Source: Cryptomeria japonica (taxonomy: Eukaryota > Streptophyta > Pinopsida > Cupressales > Cupressaceae). From it: a stretch of DNA of 64,000 bases. The DNA lies in contig NC_081414.1 in assembly GCF_030272615.1 (NCBI RefSeq), forward strand, positions 4,093,501 to 4,157,500. Reading direction: 5' to 3'. Below are positions 1 to 12,300 of the stretch, piece by piece; position 1 is the stretch's first letter; each line of letters starts with the position of its first letter. The notes under the pieces were generated by a model that made no database searches, was not told the DNA's origin, and worked only from the letters and a program-made list of their open reading frames with translations. Made by a program: the position numbers and the translations under genes.

Positions 1-460
1 TGGATAGATGTGATAGGATGGATAGATGAGCAAAGCGATCTCATAGATGGAAGAGTACACTTTCAGATAACACCTGTTTACCAAGTTTTCACCATCTAAA
101 TTTATTGCATTTTTTCATATATTTGATTTTTTGGATTGTTTAAGCTGTCTTACACTATTTTTGTATTTTTCTCTTTATACTTTATAGGGATTTTTACTGC
201 TTTTTTGTTTTTTAGACTTTTTCTGCTTTTTCACTGTTTTTTGATATTTTCTATTGATACTTTTAAGTATAGAATTTCTTAAGATGCAAAGTATTGATAG
301 GATCATTGAATCAATCACCTTTTGGTGTAGATAAGTTGTATGCTCCTGAACCATATGTTGCTACCACGACAAAGGGACCCAACCAATTTGGCTCAAATTT
401 ACCTTTCTTTTCTCGATCTTGTTGGTTGCGTGGATTTTCTCTTAAAAGTAGATCTCCAAT
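1..460 (-). other. AT-rich sequence downstream of integrase
   Basis: T-rich on the plus strand with no open frame of note. It should be the 3' untranslated part of the gypsy element before its 3' LTR, which is not in the window. Confidence 0.4.
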
Positions 461-1420
461 CTAAAAAATTTGTGGCTTAACTCTGTAGTTGTAGATTCTT
501 GTCATTCTCTGTTGGTATGATTTTAAATGATCTGAAGCATTTTGGCAACATTCTTGAATCAATTCAAGTTCTTGAAGCCTAGAGACTCGTTGTTCTTCCT
601 CTGGGATAAGACCTTTCAAGGACACCCCTAGAGAAGGTATCTCTACTTCTATTGGTAATATTGCTTCAGATCCATACACAAGTCAATATGGAGTTTCCCC
701 CGTTGGTGTACGAATTCTAGTTCGGTATACCCATAGAGAAGGATTTAGCTAAATATGCCAGTCTTTACCAGCTTCATTGACTGTTTTCTTCAAGATCTTT
801 AGGATTGTTTTATTTGATGCATTGGCTTGACCATTTCCCTGTGGATAATATGGTGTTGAGAACCTATGTTGGATATGGAATCACTCACATAGTTCCTTCA
901 TGTTTTGATTATTGAATGGCCTCCCATTATCAGTGATGATGGTCATAGGGACTCCATAGTGATAGATTATGTAATTCAATATGGATGATGATATTTGCTT
1001 TCCTGTCACCTTTGGCAAAGGCAGTGCTTAAATCCATTTAATGAAATACCCAGTAGCAGTCAAAATGAACTTATGTCCATTAGAAGATGAAGGATTTATC
1101 TTACCCACTATATCAAGTCCCCATTGAGAGAATGGCCATGATCCTGCCATAGGATGTAGTTCTTGTGTTGGTGCATGGATGAGATTCCCATGGATCTAAA
1201 ATTGTTTGAATTTCTTGGCATATGTAAATGAATCTCTCTCCATAGTAGGCCAATAGTAACCCAATCGAAAAAATTTCTTAGTCAGCATTAAGCCACTTGA
1301 GTGTGTGCCACAAATACCTTCATAGACTTTATTGAGAACTTTCTCAGATTCCTCCTATTTGAGACACCTCAGTAGAGTGTTATCTAGACCTCATCTATAT
1401 AAAGTATCAACAATGATAGT
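461..1420 (-). pseudogene. Integrase of gypsy element, degraded
   Basis: The minus-strand reading shows a zinc-binding-like region, then GLDIVGKI (first Asp), ITDNGRPFNNQNM (second Asp), YYPQGNGQANASNKT and the C-terminal MYGSEAILPIEVEIPSLGV. In the family the third catalytic residue is a Glu in NGQAEA; here it reads NGQANA. At least six stops interrupt the frame. Integrase would insert the cDNA; this copy cannot encode it. Confidence 0.75.
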
Positions 1421-1689
1421 ATAGCGATATGACTGATGGATAAAATTTCTTTTCTAATTATGGGATAGGTCTGGGGGAAGGATATTCTCCTTTAGGTATC
1501 GATAAGTTTGGCTATATAAGGATTAATCAGTTTCATATATGTGGCAAATCATATGGGTATCTTGGGACTCAACAATAGGATGCAAGATATCTTCCACCAG
1601 GAATTGGTAACGTTGTTGATTCTCTTGGTTCTATAAAACAGATGCTATTGTAGCCATTGCATTTGTTGCTTTATTCTCATTTCTTGGAA

Positions 1690-2557
1690 TTTGAGTGAAT
1701 GATATTTCTTCAAAGTGTTCTTTAAAATCTTCAACCAACTTTTTATAGAGCATTAGCTTGTCATCCTTGGTTTGATAATCACCGTTTATCTGGTTGATTA
1801 TGAGCTATGAATCTCCATAAACATGTAGTTCCTTGATGTTCTATTCAATGACCATTTTGATCTCAATGACCAATGCCTCATACTCTACAGTGTTGTTTGT
1901 GCATGGGAATCATAGTCTATATGATTTTGGAATTGTGTGACCTTGAGGTGTTATGAACAAGATTCTTGCACCTAATCCATGTTGTGTATAGGAGCCATCA
2001 AAGTATAATTCCCAAAAATTTGTGCTAACTGTCAGAATGTCTGCATCAAGAAATTCAATGTGCAATGGTGTGTCATCTTGCAGGGGTACTTTAGCCAATT
2101 GATCAACAATTACTTGTCCTTTTATAGCTTCATGATCAACATATTCTATATCAAACTCACTTAGTATCATAAACCATTTGGCCAATATACCTGTCATTGT
2201 TGGCTTGCTTAGAAAATACTTCAATGGGTCTATTTTTGCTATCAATTTCACAAAATGGGTTAGTAAATAATGTCTCAATTTTTGAGTTGCAAATACAACT
2301 ACTGGGCATGTCTTCTCAACTGATGTGTAGTTCAATTCATAGCCTACAAGTGTTCTACTGATGTAATATACTGCTCTTTCTTTTCCTTCTTCAACATGAT
2401 GTGATAAGAGAGCTCCTAGTGATACATTTGTCACTGAGATGTAAAGAAATAGTGGTTTCCCTTTGATTGGTGATACCAACATTGGAGGGTTCGCCAAAAA
2501 ATTCCTTGATTTGCATGAAATCTTCCTCACATTTATGATCCCATTTGAATGGAACAT
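1690..2557 (-). pseudogene. Tandem RNase H domains (RH plus second aRH) of gypsy element
   Basis: The piece 2557-1910 begins with the gypsy RNase H (PLFLYISVTNVSLGALLSHH, later YELNYTSVEK and FDIEYVDH). A second RNase H then starts with WELYFDGSYTQ at about 1990. Downstream frames to about 1690 keep its later motifs (an EYEAL-like Glu motif, a YGDS-like Asp motif), while the last catalytic Asp appears as Asn. A second RNase H is diagnostic of Tat/Ogre elements (family knowledge). Several stops are present. Confidence 0.75.
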
Positions 2558-2559
2558 TT

Positions 2560-3404
2560 TTGTGTAATATGTGAGTGAAGGGATGACATCTATATGCTAG
2601 CTAAGAAATGAATCTTCTGATTGACTACAATCTCTCTTATAGAGAATGCAACTGGCTTATGTTCTTAGGTGACTCCATCTGCATGATAGCTTTAACTTTT
2701 TCAGGGTCTACTTTGATTCCACTTACTGATATAATGTACCCAAGGAGTTTTCCAAATGTAACTCTGAATGCACATTTCTTTGGCTTCAATCTTAACTAAT
2801 ATTGTTCAAGCCTGTCAAATATTTTTCCCAAGATCTTCAAGTGTTCTTTCCTTGTATGATACTTTGCAATTATGTCATCGACATAGTCTTCCATAAATGT
2901 ATGCATCATGTCATGGAAAATTCTTTTCATGGCTCTCTGATAAGTTGCTCCTACATTTTTAAGCCCAAATGGCATAACATTCCAATAGTAGGTACCCCAT
3001 GCACAAGTGAATGTTGTCTTCTTCTGATCTTCAAGGGCGATTTTTATTTGATTGTACCCCAAGAATCCATCCATTAAGGAAAACATTTCATGACCTATTG
3101 ATAAATATACAATTATATCAATGTTTGGCAGTGGGAAATCATCTTTGGGACATGCTTTGTTCAAATCTTTGAATTCAGTGTAGGCTCTTATGCTTTTATC
3201 TGGTTTTTACACTGGTGCAATGCTTGAGACCCACTGTGGATAAGCGACAGGTCTTATGAAACCCACATCTAATAGTTTCTTCAGCTCTATTTTGACAAGG
3301 AGAGTGATATGTGGATGCATCTTCCTTAGCTTTTGCTTAACTGGTTTTGCTTTTAGATCCATATTGAGATGGTGCACGATGAGATTTGAATCAAAAACTA
3401 GCAT
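2560..3404 (-). pseudogene. Reverse transcriptase domain of gypsy element
   Basis: Two pieces are readable: 3404-3207, the N-terminal palm with PVKQKLRKMHP and a GFIRPVAYPQW motif, and 3164-2796, which contains LPNIDIIVYLSIGHEMFSLM, DGFLGYNQIKIA, MPFGLKNVGATYQRAM and the catalytic YVDD followed by IIAK. YVDD with the preceding Asp is the RT metal site (family knowledge). A stop lies between the pieces, and the C-terminal part (2795-2560) is in another frame. The enzyme would copy the element RNA into cDNA. Confidence 0.85.
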
Positions 3405-5466
3405 GTCTGCATAGGAACAAGCAAAATTTATCTGCCTTTGTTTGAATAACTCTATGTAGTCCTTCTTTTCTTCATCTGATAATGATGTAGGAGGATGAAG
3501 GACCTTGGTATCCTTTGGTGTGCCAATGTTTATTGCTTATGTTGGCTCTATCAATATAGAGATCTCTCCTGAAAATATGTAGGGAGGGTGTCAAACCTTC
3601 CATCTTCCAGCACCTCAAAGAGGTTTTCACTGTCAGATACATCCTTTATTTTTCCTCTTGACTGATCTAGTGTTGCCATGAAATGGTTTTCAACAGTAGG
3701 TATTTTTCCTTGTTTTATTTCAATTTTGCGACTGGACAGTTTGACACTCTCCTGACTGCAAGAAGCATTACTTGATTCACCGATGGAAGATATCTTAGGT
3801 GTGCTTGGTTCAATGGCGTTAAGATATATGGCTAAGTCATGGTCATTGGAAAAGATATCAAATTCAGGGTTTTCAGTGTTTTCCTAATCAATCAGTTCTG
3901 GATGAAGCATAGGTAGGTCATAGTCATTGTCGTCGTTTGGTATTTCAATATTCATGATGTAATAGTCATAATTTGTTGTTGAGTAGGTGATGTCATAGAT
4001 AGAACTCTCTTGAGGATAATCTCTCCCAAGTACTCTACAATTATCTCCAACGAAGTCAGGATGGGCATTTTGCAATTCTCCCTCAAGTGACTCATCAGCT
4101 GACGTTTGTCCCTCAAATGAATGAATTGTATCAACACATACATCTTTGGTACTACAAGTTCCCTTTGGGTCAATTTTATCAGATTCTGTTATGGCTTGAA
4201 GTTGACACACTTGTGTACATGGCGTAGAGGATTATGTTGTTGTTTTCTTTGCTAACTTTTGTCTTCTCTCGAACTTAGCTTCTTCTAGACTAATGGTCAT
4301 TCCTTCTTGGCTTTCTATTAGTTGTTCTTGATTTCTTCCATATCTTGGTGTTTCTTTCTTGATGTTTGATATAAATCTGATATTTTGTTGATCTTCTGAT
4401 GATTGATTAGTGATTGTTTGTGTTCCCTATGTTGTCACTTCTTGATTCTTCTCATTCTCTTTTCTTTGTTGTCTTGCATATAGCTCTTTTTTCTGAATCC
4501 TGATTTCTTTTGGCCTTCTTTCTAGCACTCTTCTCTATTTTATGGAAAGTGTATCATCACTTGTAACAACAGTTTGTTCCTCGTCATTTTCTTCACTTGA
4601 TGCATTGGATAATGGATCTAGACCCCATTCATATTCATTTGAATCTATCTCTGAATCATTATCTATAATCACACCAATATATTTGACAAGAATGTTATAT
4701 GATGAGAATAGTTCTTTGATTTTATCCATCTATTCTTTTACTATTTTTGGAATATCTTAATCAGGTTCCATGCTTGCTTGTACTCTTTGGGCTTGTTTGT
4801 AAGATTCTTCTTCTCTTTTGATAGCAAGATCTTCCTATTGTCTCTCATAGTCTTCTTGTTTCTGCTTCCTATTTATTATTTATGTTGCTTGATGTAGCCT
4901 TTCTTGTCATAGTTCTTCTTTAGGAATTGCCTTCTTCCTCTATTTGGGATGTTGATAATTGTTTTGCTTTTGTTTTGATTTAGAATACCCAAGTCCTGAT
5001 TTATCTTCCTTAGATTGTGTGTGAGGACAAATGGGTTCTGAAATACCTTTCTGGTGCTTGCCAATTTGTCCTTTTCCTTCATATCCCATCCTTTGCATGA
5101 TTTTGTAACCATTGTCATATTGCTCTATGGGAATAATGACTTCTGTAGCTATTGCTATAATCTCATTTTTATCTTTTTATAGCCAACTAAGAATGTCCTT
5201 GTCTTCATTTTCCTCTGAAAGTGTTCCAGCTCTAACAAATTCTCCATCAAACATTTCAATTGATTTATGTTGGATATGTGGTTGAGCATTTGTAGGTTTT
5301 CCATATGATTTAGGTGAAAGTGGTAAATTATGCAAAGAGTACTTCCTCATTCCTCCATCATTTAATTTGATCTTTTTCTCAAAGTTTTGCCATAATATCT
5401 CTTGAGTTTCCTTGGTGGGATAGACTTCTTCTCTATTATGTGGAGCCCTTGCATCTTGTGTTGGTT
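3405..5466 (-). pseudogene. Protease-RT linker with G-patch-like segment, degraded
   Basis: No long open frame remains. Around 4985-5115, one minus-strand frame gives a Gly-rich pattern (MGYEGKGQIGKHQKG followed by SGLGY) that resembles the G-patch-like segment found between protease and RT in some plant gypsy elements. Acidic segments at 3884-4210 and 4535-4729 have no recognised domain. Position between protease and RT is the main evidence that this is part of pol. Confidence 0.45.
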
Positions 5467-6744
5467 TTAGATTATTGCAATATTGGCTGGAGTCTGCTGA
5501 TATAGTGATTTCTTTTCCAACTTAACACAATGATGATATATGGAAGGAACTGCTTGCATGTCATGAATCCATGGTCTTCCCAAAATAATGTTATAAGATA
5601 GATTTAAATCTAGAACTTGGCACAGTGTATCTCTTTCTACTGGTCCTCTTTTGATTGGCAACACCATAGTCCCTTTAGAAGAACGCTCTTCCACATCATA
5701 AGCCTTGATGGTTATTTTATTCTTCAGATCCATTGCATTCTTTGAATATCCCAAAGCCTTTATTAAACTTAACACACAAATATTCAAGCCAACTCCACCA
5801 TCTATGAGTACGAGTTTGACACGGATTGTCTTAATGGTGACGTCGATATGTAGGGGAGCATTGCAAGGGTGTTGTAAGGATACGTCGTCATTTTCAAAAA
5901 AAGATAAGCAATGAGGGGCTATGAGGTGTCCCACCATGTTTTGGAATTGATCCACATCCAGGTATTTTGAGACTGTTGTTTCTGCTAGAGCTCTTTCCAA
6001 TATTTCCTTATGCATAGATGAAACTTTTAGGAGCTCCAAAATTGATATTTGGGTGGGTATCTTTTGTAATTGTTCCACTAAGTTGTATTGTCTCGAAGTG
6101 GATATTGATTCATTCGTTGTACGTAGAAATGTAATCTTTTCTTTGCTTCTAGTAATGGCATTGATCGGTTCTGAAGGTGTTTTGTCTTTGACAATATTGA
6201 CATTTACCACATCATCATATGTGTAAGTATATTTTACCTTGGCTTTGCCCTTGTCATCCTTTGGTTTAGATTTTTCACCTTTTTCATAATTTGGGAGTGG
6301 AGTTTTGAATGCTAGATGCAATTCATTTGTTTTATGACCATCCACTGTGATAGTTCCATTATCAATTAAGTTTTGAATAAGGTGCTTTAATCTTTGGCAA
6401 TCATTGGTTTGATGTCCTTTGTTTAGATGATAGTTGCAAAAATGATTGTAATTCCACCAACTCGGTTTGACTTGAGGCTCATACTTTCTTGCTTCTAGTA
6501 AGGTAATCAATTTATATGCAAGAAGAGTCTTTAAAACCGATTCCAATGGTTCCCCAATGTTTGTGAATTTCCTGCGGGCATTGGAGAAGAAATACTTGGG
6601 TTTATTGTTCTCTTGATTGTTATTGTTTGGTGCTTCGCTTGATAAATTAAATATTGGTTGTTGTTTGGCACCATTGTTATCATCATTACCTCCATTGCTA
6701 ATGCTTCTATTATTTGATCAGAATTTAGGTTTGTCATTGTTATT
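5467..6744 (-). pseudogene. gag C-terminal zinc finger and aspartic protease of gypsy element
   Basis: The first part continues the Asn-rich gag tail and has one in-frame TGA. A long open piece then follows (6546-5467, 359 codons). It carries a Cys/His motif CNYHLNKGHQTNDC (C-x2-H-x4-H-x4-C, about residues 37-50). The aspartic protease core VLIDGGVGLNICVLSLIKAL lies at about residues 245-264, with ILGRPWIHDM downstream at about residues 319-328. DGG at the active site is common in this lineage (family knowledge). The protease would cut the polyprotein in the virus-like particle. The open stretch is notable in an otherwise broken element. Confidence 0.75.
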
Positions 6745-7019
6745 GTTACTGTAGTCACATAAATCTGTCCACTTAATTAAAATGAATATTTAGTATTTAT
6801 TTGATTATTTAACCATCAATCAATAATTAATTAAATTAATATTTAATTAATTCATCTTAACCCTCTTCTCCTATTAATTAAATAAATTATTCAATTTATT
6901 TGATTTAATTCACTTAACCAAATTCAGACCATTAATTAAATAAATAAATCATATTTATTTAATTAAATATTCTCTCACATTTAAATAAATTAATATTTAT
7001 TTAAATCCCCCAAAATCCC

Positions 7020-7240
7020 ACCTCTCACATTTAAATAAATTAACATTTATTTAAATCACCTTTATCCTCTACCCACTTGCATTTTCCTACAAATGCAAGT
7101 TGCACAATTATTTTAAATAAATAATTTATTTAAATCACCTTTATCCTCCACCCACTTGTGTTTTCCTACAAAAGCAAGTTGCACAACTATTTTAAATAAA
7201 TTATTTATTTAAAATCCTATTTATCCTCACCCACTTGAAA
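7020..7240 (+). repeat. Direct repeats in solo LTR U3
   Basis: A segment containing CACTTGCATTTTCCTACAAA, GCAAGTTGCACAA and TTTAAATAAATAATTTATTT recurs at about 7073-7140 and 7150-7215, with a shorter copy near 7600. Copies differ by a few bases. Confidence 0.7.
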
Positions 7241-7475
7241 CCTTTAATGGTTTCCCTTAAAGTCTTCAAACTTGATGGCTTTAAAGTCTTCAAACTTGAT
7301 GGCTTCCTTCTATAGTCTTCTTAAGCCTTTAATGGTTTCCCTTAAAGTCTTCAAACTTGATGGCTTTAAAGTCTTCAAACTTAATGGCTTCCCTTAAAGT
7401 CTTCTTAAGACTTTAATGGTTTTCCTTAAAGTCTTCAAGCCTTTAATGGTTTCCCTCAAAGTCTTCAAGCATTTT
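7240..7475 (+). repeat. Tandem repeats of an AAAGTCTTCAA motif in solo LTR
   Basis: The words CTTTAATGGTTTCCC and TTAAAGTCTTCAAACTT alternate about eight times with small changes. The array lies upstream of the LTR TATA box. Confidence 0.8.
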
Positions 7476-8107
7476 AATGTTTTATCTTCCTTTTTCTCAT
7501 TTAAATAAATTAATATTTATTTGAATATTTATCCAAATGCAAATTACACCATTTAATTGAAATAAATGATTTTATTTTAATTGAAAATACCAAAATTTCT
7601 CCCACTTGCATTTTCCTACAAAATCCACTTGCATGCCTAAACCCCTTCTAGATTCTTCTAAACCTTTCCTAATTAACCTAATCCATCCCCTAAATATTGT
7701 CACATTCCTAAGAAAATTGAAATCACTTCTCAAAGACTCCAAAGTCTTTGAAAATCAATTAATGCTTTGTGTGTTCAACAAATTAACCTCTAAAGTCTTC
7801 CAAACCACTTATGGCTCTTACATGACCATTAATGGTTAATTCCACTTACACCCATGGTTAAGGACTTTGACCCCTAACTTAACCCTCATGTAACCCATGT
7901 GTCTCTTCAAAGCATTTATTTCTTTGACTAGGGTAACCATCATGTCCTCTCAAGCATTTAATGCTCCTTATCTCTCCTCTCAAGCCTCCTCATGGTGACA
8001 CTTGTCAACATGGGATTGGGTTGAAAGTCTCACATGGATTGAATATCTTTCAATCCTAACCCTTGTTAAGATTACTCAATATTAACCCTTCATTTCCCCA
8101 TTTCTTC

Positions 8108-8115
8108 TATAAATA
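8108..8115 (+). promoter_or_regulatory. TATA box of solo LTR
   Basis: TATAAATA in the context TTCTATAAATAGAACC, followed by a plausible transcribed R/U5 segment. The same box occurs in the related LTR at 20669-20676. Confidence 0.6.
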
Positions 8116-8506
8116 GAACCCTTCTCCTCAAGCAAAAAAGAAGCATTTAGAGTATTGTTGTTATACTGGCATTAGCATAGAGCTTTCTCATAGCATCACT
8201 ATCTACACTTGCATAGCATTTGCTTATCATATTCAACTATCTTGAATCTCCATATGGCATCCATGGCTAGTGCTAAAAGCTGAGAGCTACACTCATTTGG
8301 GACTTGGAGAGGAGAGGAACAAGGGAGGAGCAACTATGAGCATCTTGATTAGCTATTTTATTCTATGTTTATATGCTTTCTATTTCATGCTTAATATCTC
8401 TCTTGATATGTTTGGAATGGTTTTTAGTTCTTTGTTTTGTTTTTATGGTTGAAACTAACTTATTAACATTGAACTTTGTTGTTGCCTTGTCCCCATTTCC
8501 ATGACA

Positions 8507-9113
8507 TTAGTTACCATTGTTGTTGTTGTGATTTTTGTTATAGGAATTGTTGTAGAGTTTTAACTCTCCCTTCTTTACCATTGCACCTTCTATCTTTAGA
8601 CCATTTTCAATATTTTTTGCGAAACTAGGACATTGCAATTTGAGTCTATAACTCATTTCACTAGTAAGGTTGTCAATGAATATGTCCATTTTCTCTTGAT
8701 CTAGTACATCTCTTGGATACCTATAAAACAGTCGTCTCCATTGTTGTAGAAAAACCATGAAAGATTCACCATTATTTTGTTTAATATTGCATAGGTCCAG
8801 CATTGCTATCTCATTTCTTATGTTGTATGAGTATTGTGAGATGAATCTGTTCACAATGTTTTGGGAATGGTATCATGTTTAAATTCTTGTCAAAAAGATA
8901 TGGACAGATGTCCTCCAATGAATATTTCTTGGAACTCATTCCATTATGCATATCATGTATTTATTGTTGCAAAGCTTGTTGATAGGGAGCTTACTAGGAA
9001 AGCCCTCACAAGGCTAGTTTTCTCAAAAGGATCAATTTATTGACCAAAGACTTGTAGAGTCTGTTGTACATGACTACTCAATCTATCTTGTTTTTGTAAT
9101 GCCAAGTACTCCA
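8507..9113 (-). pseudogene. gag capsid-like segment of the gypsy element
   Basis: The minus-strand reading from about 9113 begins with a segment like MEYLALQKQDRLSSHVQQTL, followed by a retrotransposon-gag pattern (DPFEKTS, FLVSSL, later NRFISQYSYN and the FMVFLQQWRRLFYRYP region) and ends in an Asn-rich tail. The Gag capsid role is family knowledge for the retrotrans_gag domain. Several stops, including TGA and TAA, break the first third. The frame is cut at 8509 by the solo LTR and continues in the same sense at 6744 after it, which fixes the insertion point. Confidence 0.65.
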
Positions 9114-11113
9114 TGGTTTTTTTGCCTAACAAACTCCCTTTTTGGTGATGACTCTTGCCCATGCATAGATCTACTCAAGATACTTAATCCTTCCAACTAC
9201 ACTTTCTCATGTTTGTCTCTTGGGTCCTTCAACCTTAGGTTTCAGAGTGTACTAGGGGTCTTCCACATGTAAATGTAGGGGCAGTGAGGTACTACTCACC
9301 TTTGGATGTTCATAAACTTGTTTTGAGGTCTATAACCCTTAACTTGCTCAAATTTCTTAAGGCTCACCTACCCCCAAATGAGGCTGCACACTATCTAGGA
9401 GTCCCAATAACGCTTGTTGGACTGTTTGGAATGTTTTCATTATGTTTCATAAGCCCCAAGTTTCATTTTTCCATCGGGTTCATGCATTCTACAAAAACTA
9501 TCATTTTTTTGTGTGTTATGCAACAGGGCTAGCCCGTGGAGGCCTAATTGGCCTTATTTTGCTCCTACCGGTCAATGATGGTCATCTCCACCACAAAACT
9601 TGTTTGGAATGATGTTTTAGGAGTGTATTCTCAAGGATTTTTGAGGTTTAGCCCACTGTTAGTGCAGATTTAAGACTGTCCACCTTTTGTGGCATAATTG
9701 GAGGGTTTGGTAGGGTTTGGAGCAAGTAATGTTTGAAAGTCTCTCTCACTCCACTCTACAAGCCTCCTCAATGGTATAAGACCTCTTCCACATCTTAAAG
9801 AACCATCCCCTACTTTTTCCTTGCAAGGAAAATGTCAAACACTTGGCAAACAAGAAGGAAAACAGTGAATTGCCTCTGTCACTGTCTTTTAACTGCCCTT
9901 TGCCAATCAACTGTTGTCATCACTTTAAACCTGCACAAAGAAGAATTTGTATAGAGAGAATACCTCAAAGAGGTCTAAGAAGTATTAGAGGAACTCCTAT
10001 TACATTTCCTTCAAGATTCAAGGCTTGGATTATGGTCTTCAAGCATTCCATGGGCATTTTGTCATATACAATTCATGAAAACAGTGAACTCACTGTTTGA
10101 TTACAAGATGAGAAGGATTTAAGAAATAACAAGATAAACTACTCCTCCAAGAAGTATACTCAATGCCTTTGGCCAAATTTCCAGACCCTTGTCACATTCA
10201 TTTTCTCACTCAAATTACTTTTGAGTGCAAACCTTGAGTTTCATTCAAGCTACTAGCCAAATGACAAACACTTGCCTAGTATTCACTCAATTGCATATTC
10301 CAAACCACTTTTTTGGCACAAAAAGAAAGATATGTACATTATATACACATGGATAAACTTGGAAGAATCCATTGGAGGGATCCCAGACCTGGATCAACCA
10401 AGTTGACACATTTTACAACTCCAAACCCCTGGCAAGGCAGTAGATGCACAGTTTACAAATATTTTTGTATTAACACCTTGCAAATGAAAAACCAATGAAA
10501 CAATTACATGAGAAGCCTTATTACATCAACATCTCAACTTCCAAGAAGGTACAGTATGGATTTGTATAGCTACAGTACAGATTGCCATTCAAAAGGAAAA
10601 TAAAACAGTCATAAAAGCCAAAAAACTTGATTTCTATTAAGTTTCACTTGTAAGTATAATCACCAACCCTTTCCAAGGAAAAGGGAGGCCTTATATATTT
10701 TCTCTGGTTGGTTTTCACACCCTTGTATGGACAAAAGGCTTCAATAATTACATTTTTCAAGAAAATGACAATTTTGACAACTTTCTTAAGCCAAATGACA
10801 ACTTTTCTTGCTCACAAAGGCATTTTTGACAACCTAGCCTTATCAACTTGCCTAAAAAACTTAGACATGGTTAAAAATACTAAAAAAACATGTTTCAAAG
10901 CTCTTGAAGACATTAGGAGACCTTTTTGGCACTTTTTCATATTTTTGCCAAAAATTGTCAACTCAAAGCCTAAAAGGCAAAACTTGATCTCTAGAGCCTA
11001 AAATGAGATCAAAACCACTAAACATGACCCAAAACAACCTAAAACAACAAAATAAACCTAACACAATACTTTACAAACATAAAAGCATTAAATACCCAAA
11101 AATGGGAGTTTTA
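9114..11113 (-). mobile_element. Probable 2.0-kb solo LTR inside gypsy gag
   Basis: The gag frame stops at 11113 and resumes at 9113, and the two edges carry CTCAA (11114-11118) and CTCCA (9109-9113), a 4/5 match expected for an aged 5-bp duplication. Read on the minus strand the insert starts TAAAACTCCC (possibly a mutated TG start) and ends in CA. A TATA box (TATATAAG, minus strand, 10690-10697) lies centrally, as in an LTR promoter. No coding domain is recognised inside. The imperfect TSD and altered start keep confidence moderate. Confidence 0.45.
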
Positions 11114-11118
11114 CTCAA

Positions 11119-11831
11119 CTAGGTGCTCCTGCACCACTTGCATTTCTTGAGTGAGACTTAATAGAGGATTATCAACACGGATTCTCCTTGCATCCTCATA
11201 AGCTCTTCTGTCACCACGCTCTCTTCTTGTTTCACCTTGGTTCCTTGTATCATCATTATCTCTTCTTGTTTCTTCATGGTTCACTCGGTTTACATCATCT
11301 TCATTGGGATCATCAGTGTTTTGATTATGACTTGTTTCCGTATCTTGTTTCAAACTTTCCATGTTAAAACCTTGTGGCAATTTTTCTCTTGAATTTGCCA
11401 ACATTAGGATGTACTTTTGTTTTTCTTTTTCCAAGAGTTTTTCCATTAGTTTATCAAATCTAAAGTCTTGTTCAAGGTCCCTAATGGTATTATAAACTGC
11501 TTCTTCATCAAAATCTATGTGCATCCAAATGGTTGAAACATTGAATTTTCCTCTTCCATTTGCTTTTGTTGTCTTCTCAATTGCTCATGTTGAGCTCTAG
11601 TCCAAACTTGCATATGATGGATTTGAAACTTCCCAAGTTTTGATTTTCTAAATGCAACTCAATAGGAGATCACTAGTTTAGGAAGATAAGCTAAGTTGAT
11701 TTTACCACCTCTATTAGTGTGTTGTGATAAGGCATCTTTTTGTTGAAAAGCATGTGGTTGTAATTTTTCTCCATCAAACTTTGTTTCATAACCATGTAAA
11801 TAGTTACGAAAACAATGTAGGAATGTTCTAT
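11119..11831 (-). pseudogene. gag N-terminal region of the gypsy element (broken)
   Basis: The main piece (11524 down to the insertion point at 11113) encodes a charged, coiled-coil-like protein rich in Glu, Lys and Arg, with an Arg/Asp/Glu-rich stretch and the tail LSLTQEMQVVQEHLVE. A further in-register piece (about 11832-11525) carries a segment beginning YLHGYETKFDGEKL. The reading continues beyond the Copia insert at 18128-18240. Position upstream of the capsid part and in the same orientation argues for gag. Function within gag is not recognised. Several stops and at least one frameshift are present. Confidence 0.5.
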
Positions 11832-11836
11832 GTTTC

Positions 11837-12287
11837 TGTTGGTGTAAATAAATATTCATTATGGATATTATTACACTTTACGTAAGTTAACTTAGGATAA
11901 TGCATTTCTTTGTAGTTTGGATTTGAGACACTTAGGGAAGTGTGCACATAGGGATAGAGCTTGTAGGAGAAATTCCACCTTTCGTGGTCTTGTTTTGTTG
12001 TTACACTCCACATTCAGTGAGTCATCCACCTCTTGTGGAATATTATATTATTTCTCCTACCTACCCCTAGTATTTCTTACCTACCCTTGTTTCTCATTGA
12101 GCCACATGTCATGATTGTGTGCTCGTACATCCATATGGCCTTGCCTATATAAGCAAGCCTATATTCATTGTATTAAAGAATCCAGTTGATCATTTTCATA
12201 TTGATGAGAATACAGTTTGTTCTTGTCATTCTTTTGTCTCTATTTTAATACTTTTCATTGTGCCCTTGATCTTGGCAAAATCTCACA
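11837..12287 (+). repeat. 5' LTR of Copia element
   Basis: It starts TGTTGGTGTAAATAAAT and ends GCAAAATCTCACA. A TATA box lies at 12146-12153 and the LTR is followed directly by the PBS. Identity with 17675-18122 is about 98 percent. Confidence 0.97.
12146..12153 (+). promoter_or_regulatory. TATA box in Copia 5' LTR
   Basis: TATATAAG, repeated identically at 17984-17991 in the 3' LTR, so the position is conserved between the two copies. Confidence 0.7.
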
Positions 12288-12300
12288 TGGTATCAGAGCC
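12288..12300 (+). other. Primer binding site, initiator-Met tRNA type
   Basis: TGGTATCAGAGCC abuts the 5' LTR end. This matches the usual plant Copia PBS, complementary to the 3' end of initiator methionine tRNA (family knowledge). Confidence 0.95.

Larger units (their letters stand above)
6750..8509 (+). mobile_element. Solo LTR (Tat-type family) with TSD GTTAC
   Basis: The 1760-bp insert begins TGTAGTCACATAAATC and is flanked by perfect 5-bp duplications GTTAC at 6745-6749 and 8510-8514. It interrupts an Asn-rich gag frame that reads through when the insert is ignored. It has an AT-rich first third, internal repeats and a TATA box at 8108-8115. The end reads GACATTA, so the terminus is TA rather than the usual CA. 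No internal coding region and only one LTR are present, consistent with LTR-LTR recombination. Confidence 0.75.

Noticed and set aside
7020..7480. CRISPR-like repeat spacing
   Set aside because: Units vary, spacers are not unique, and the context is a plant LTR.
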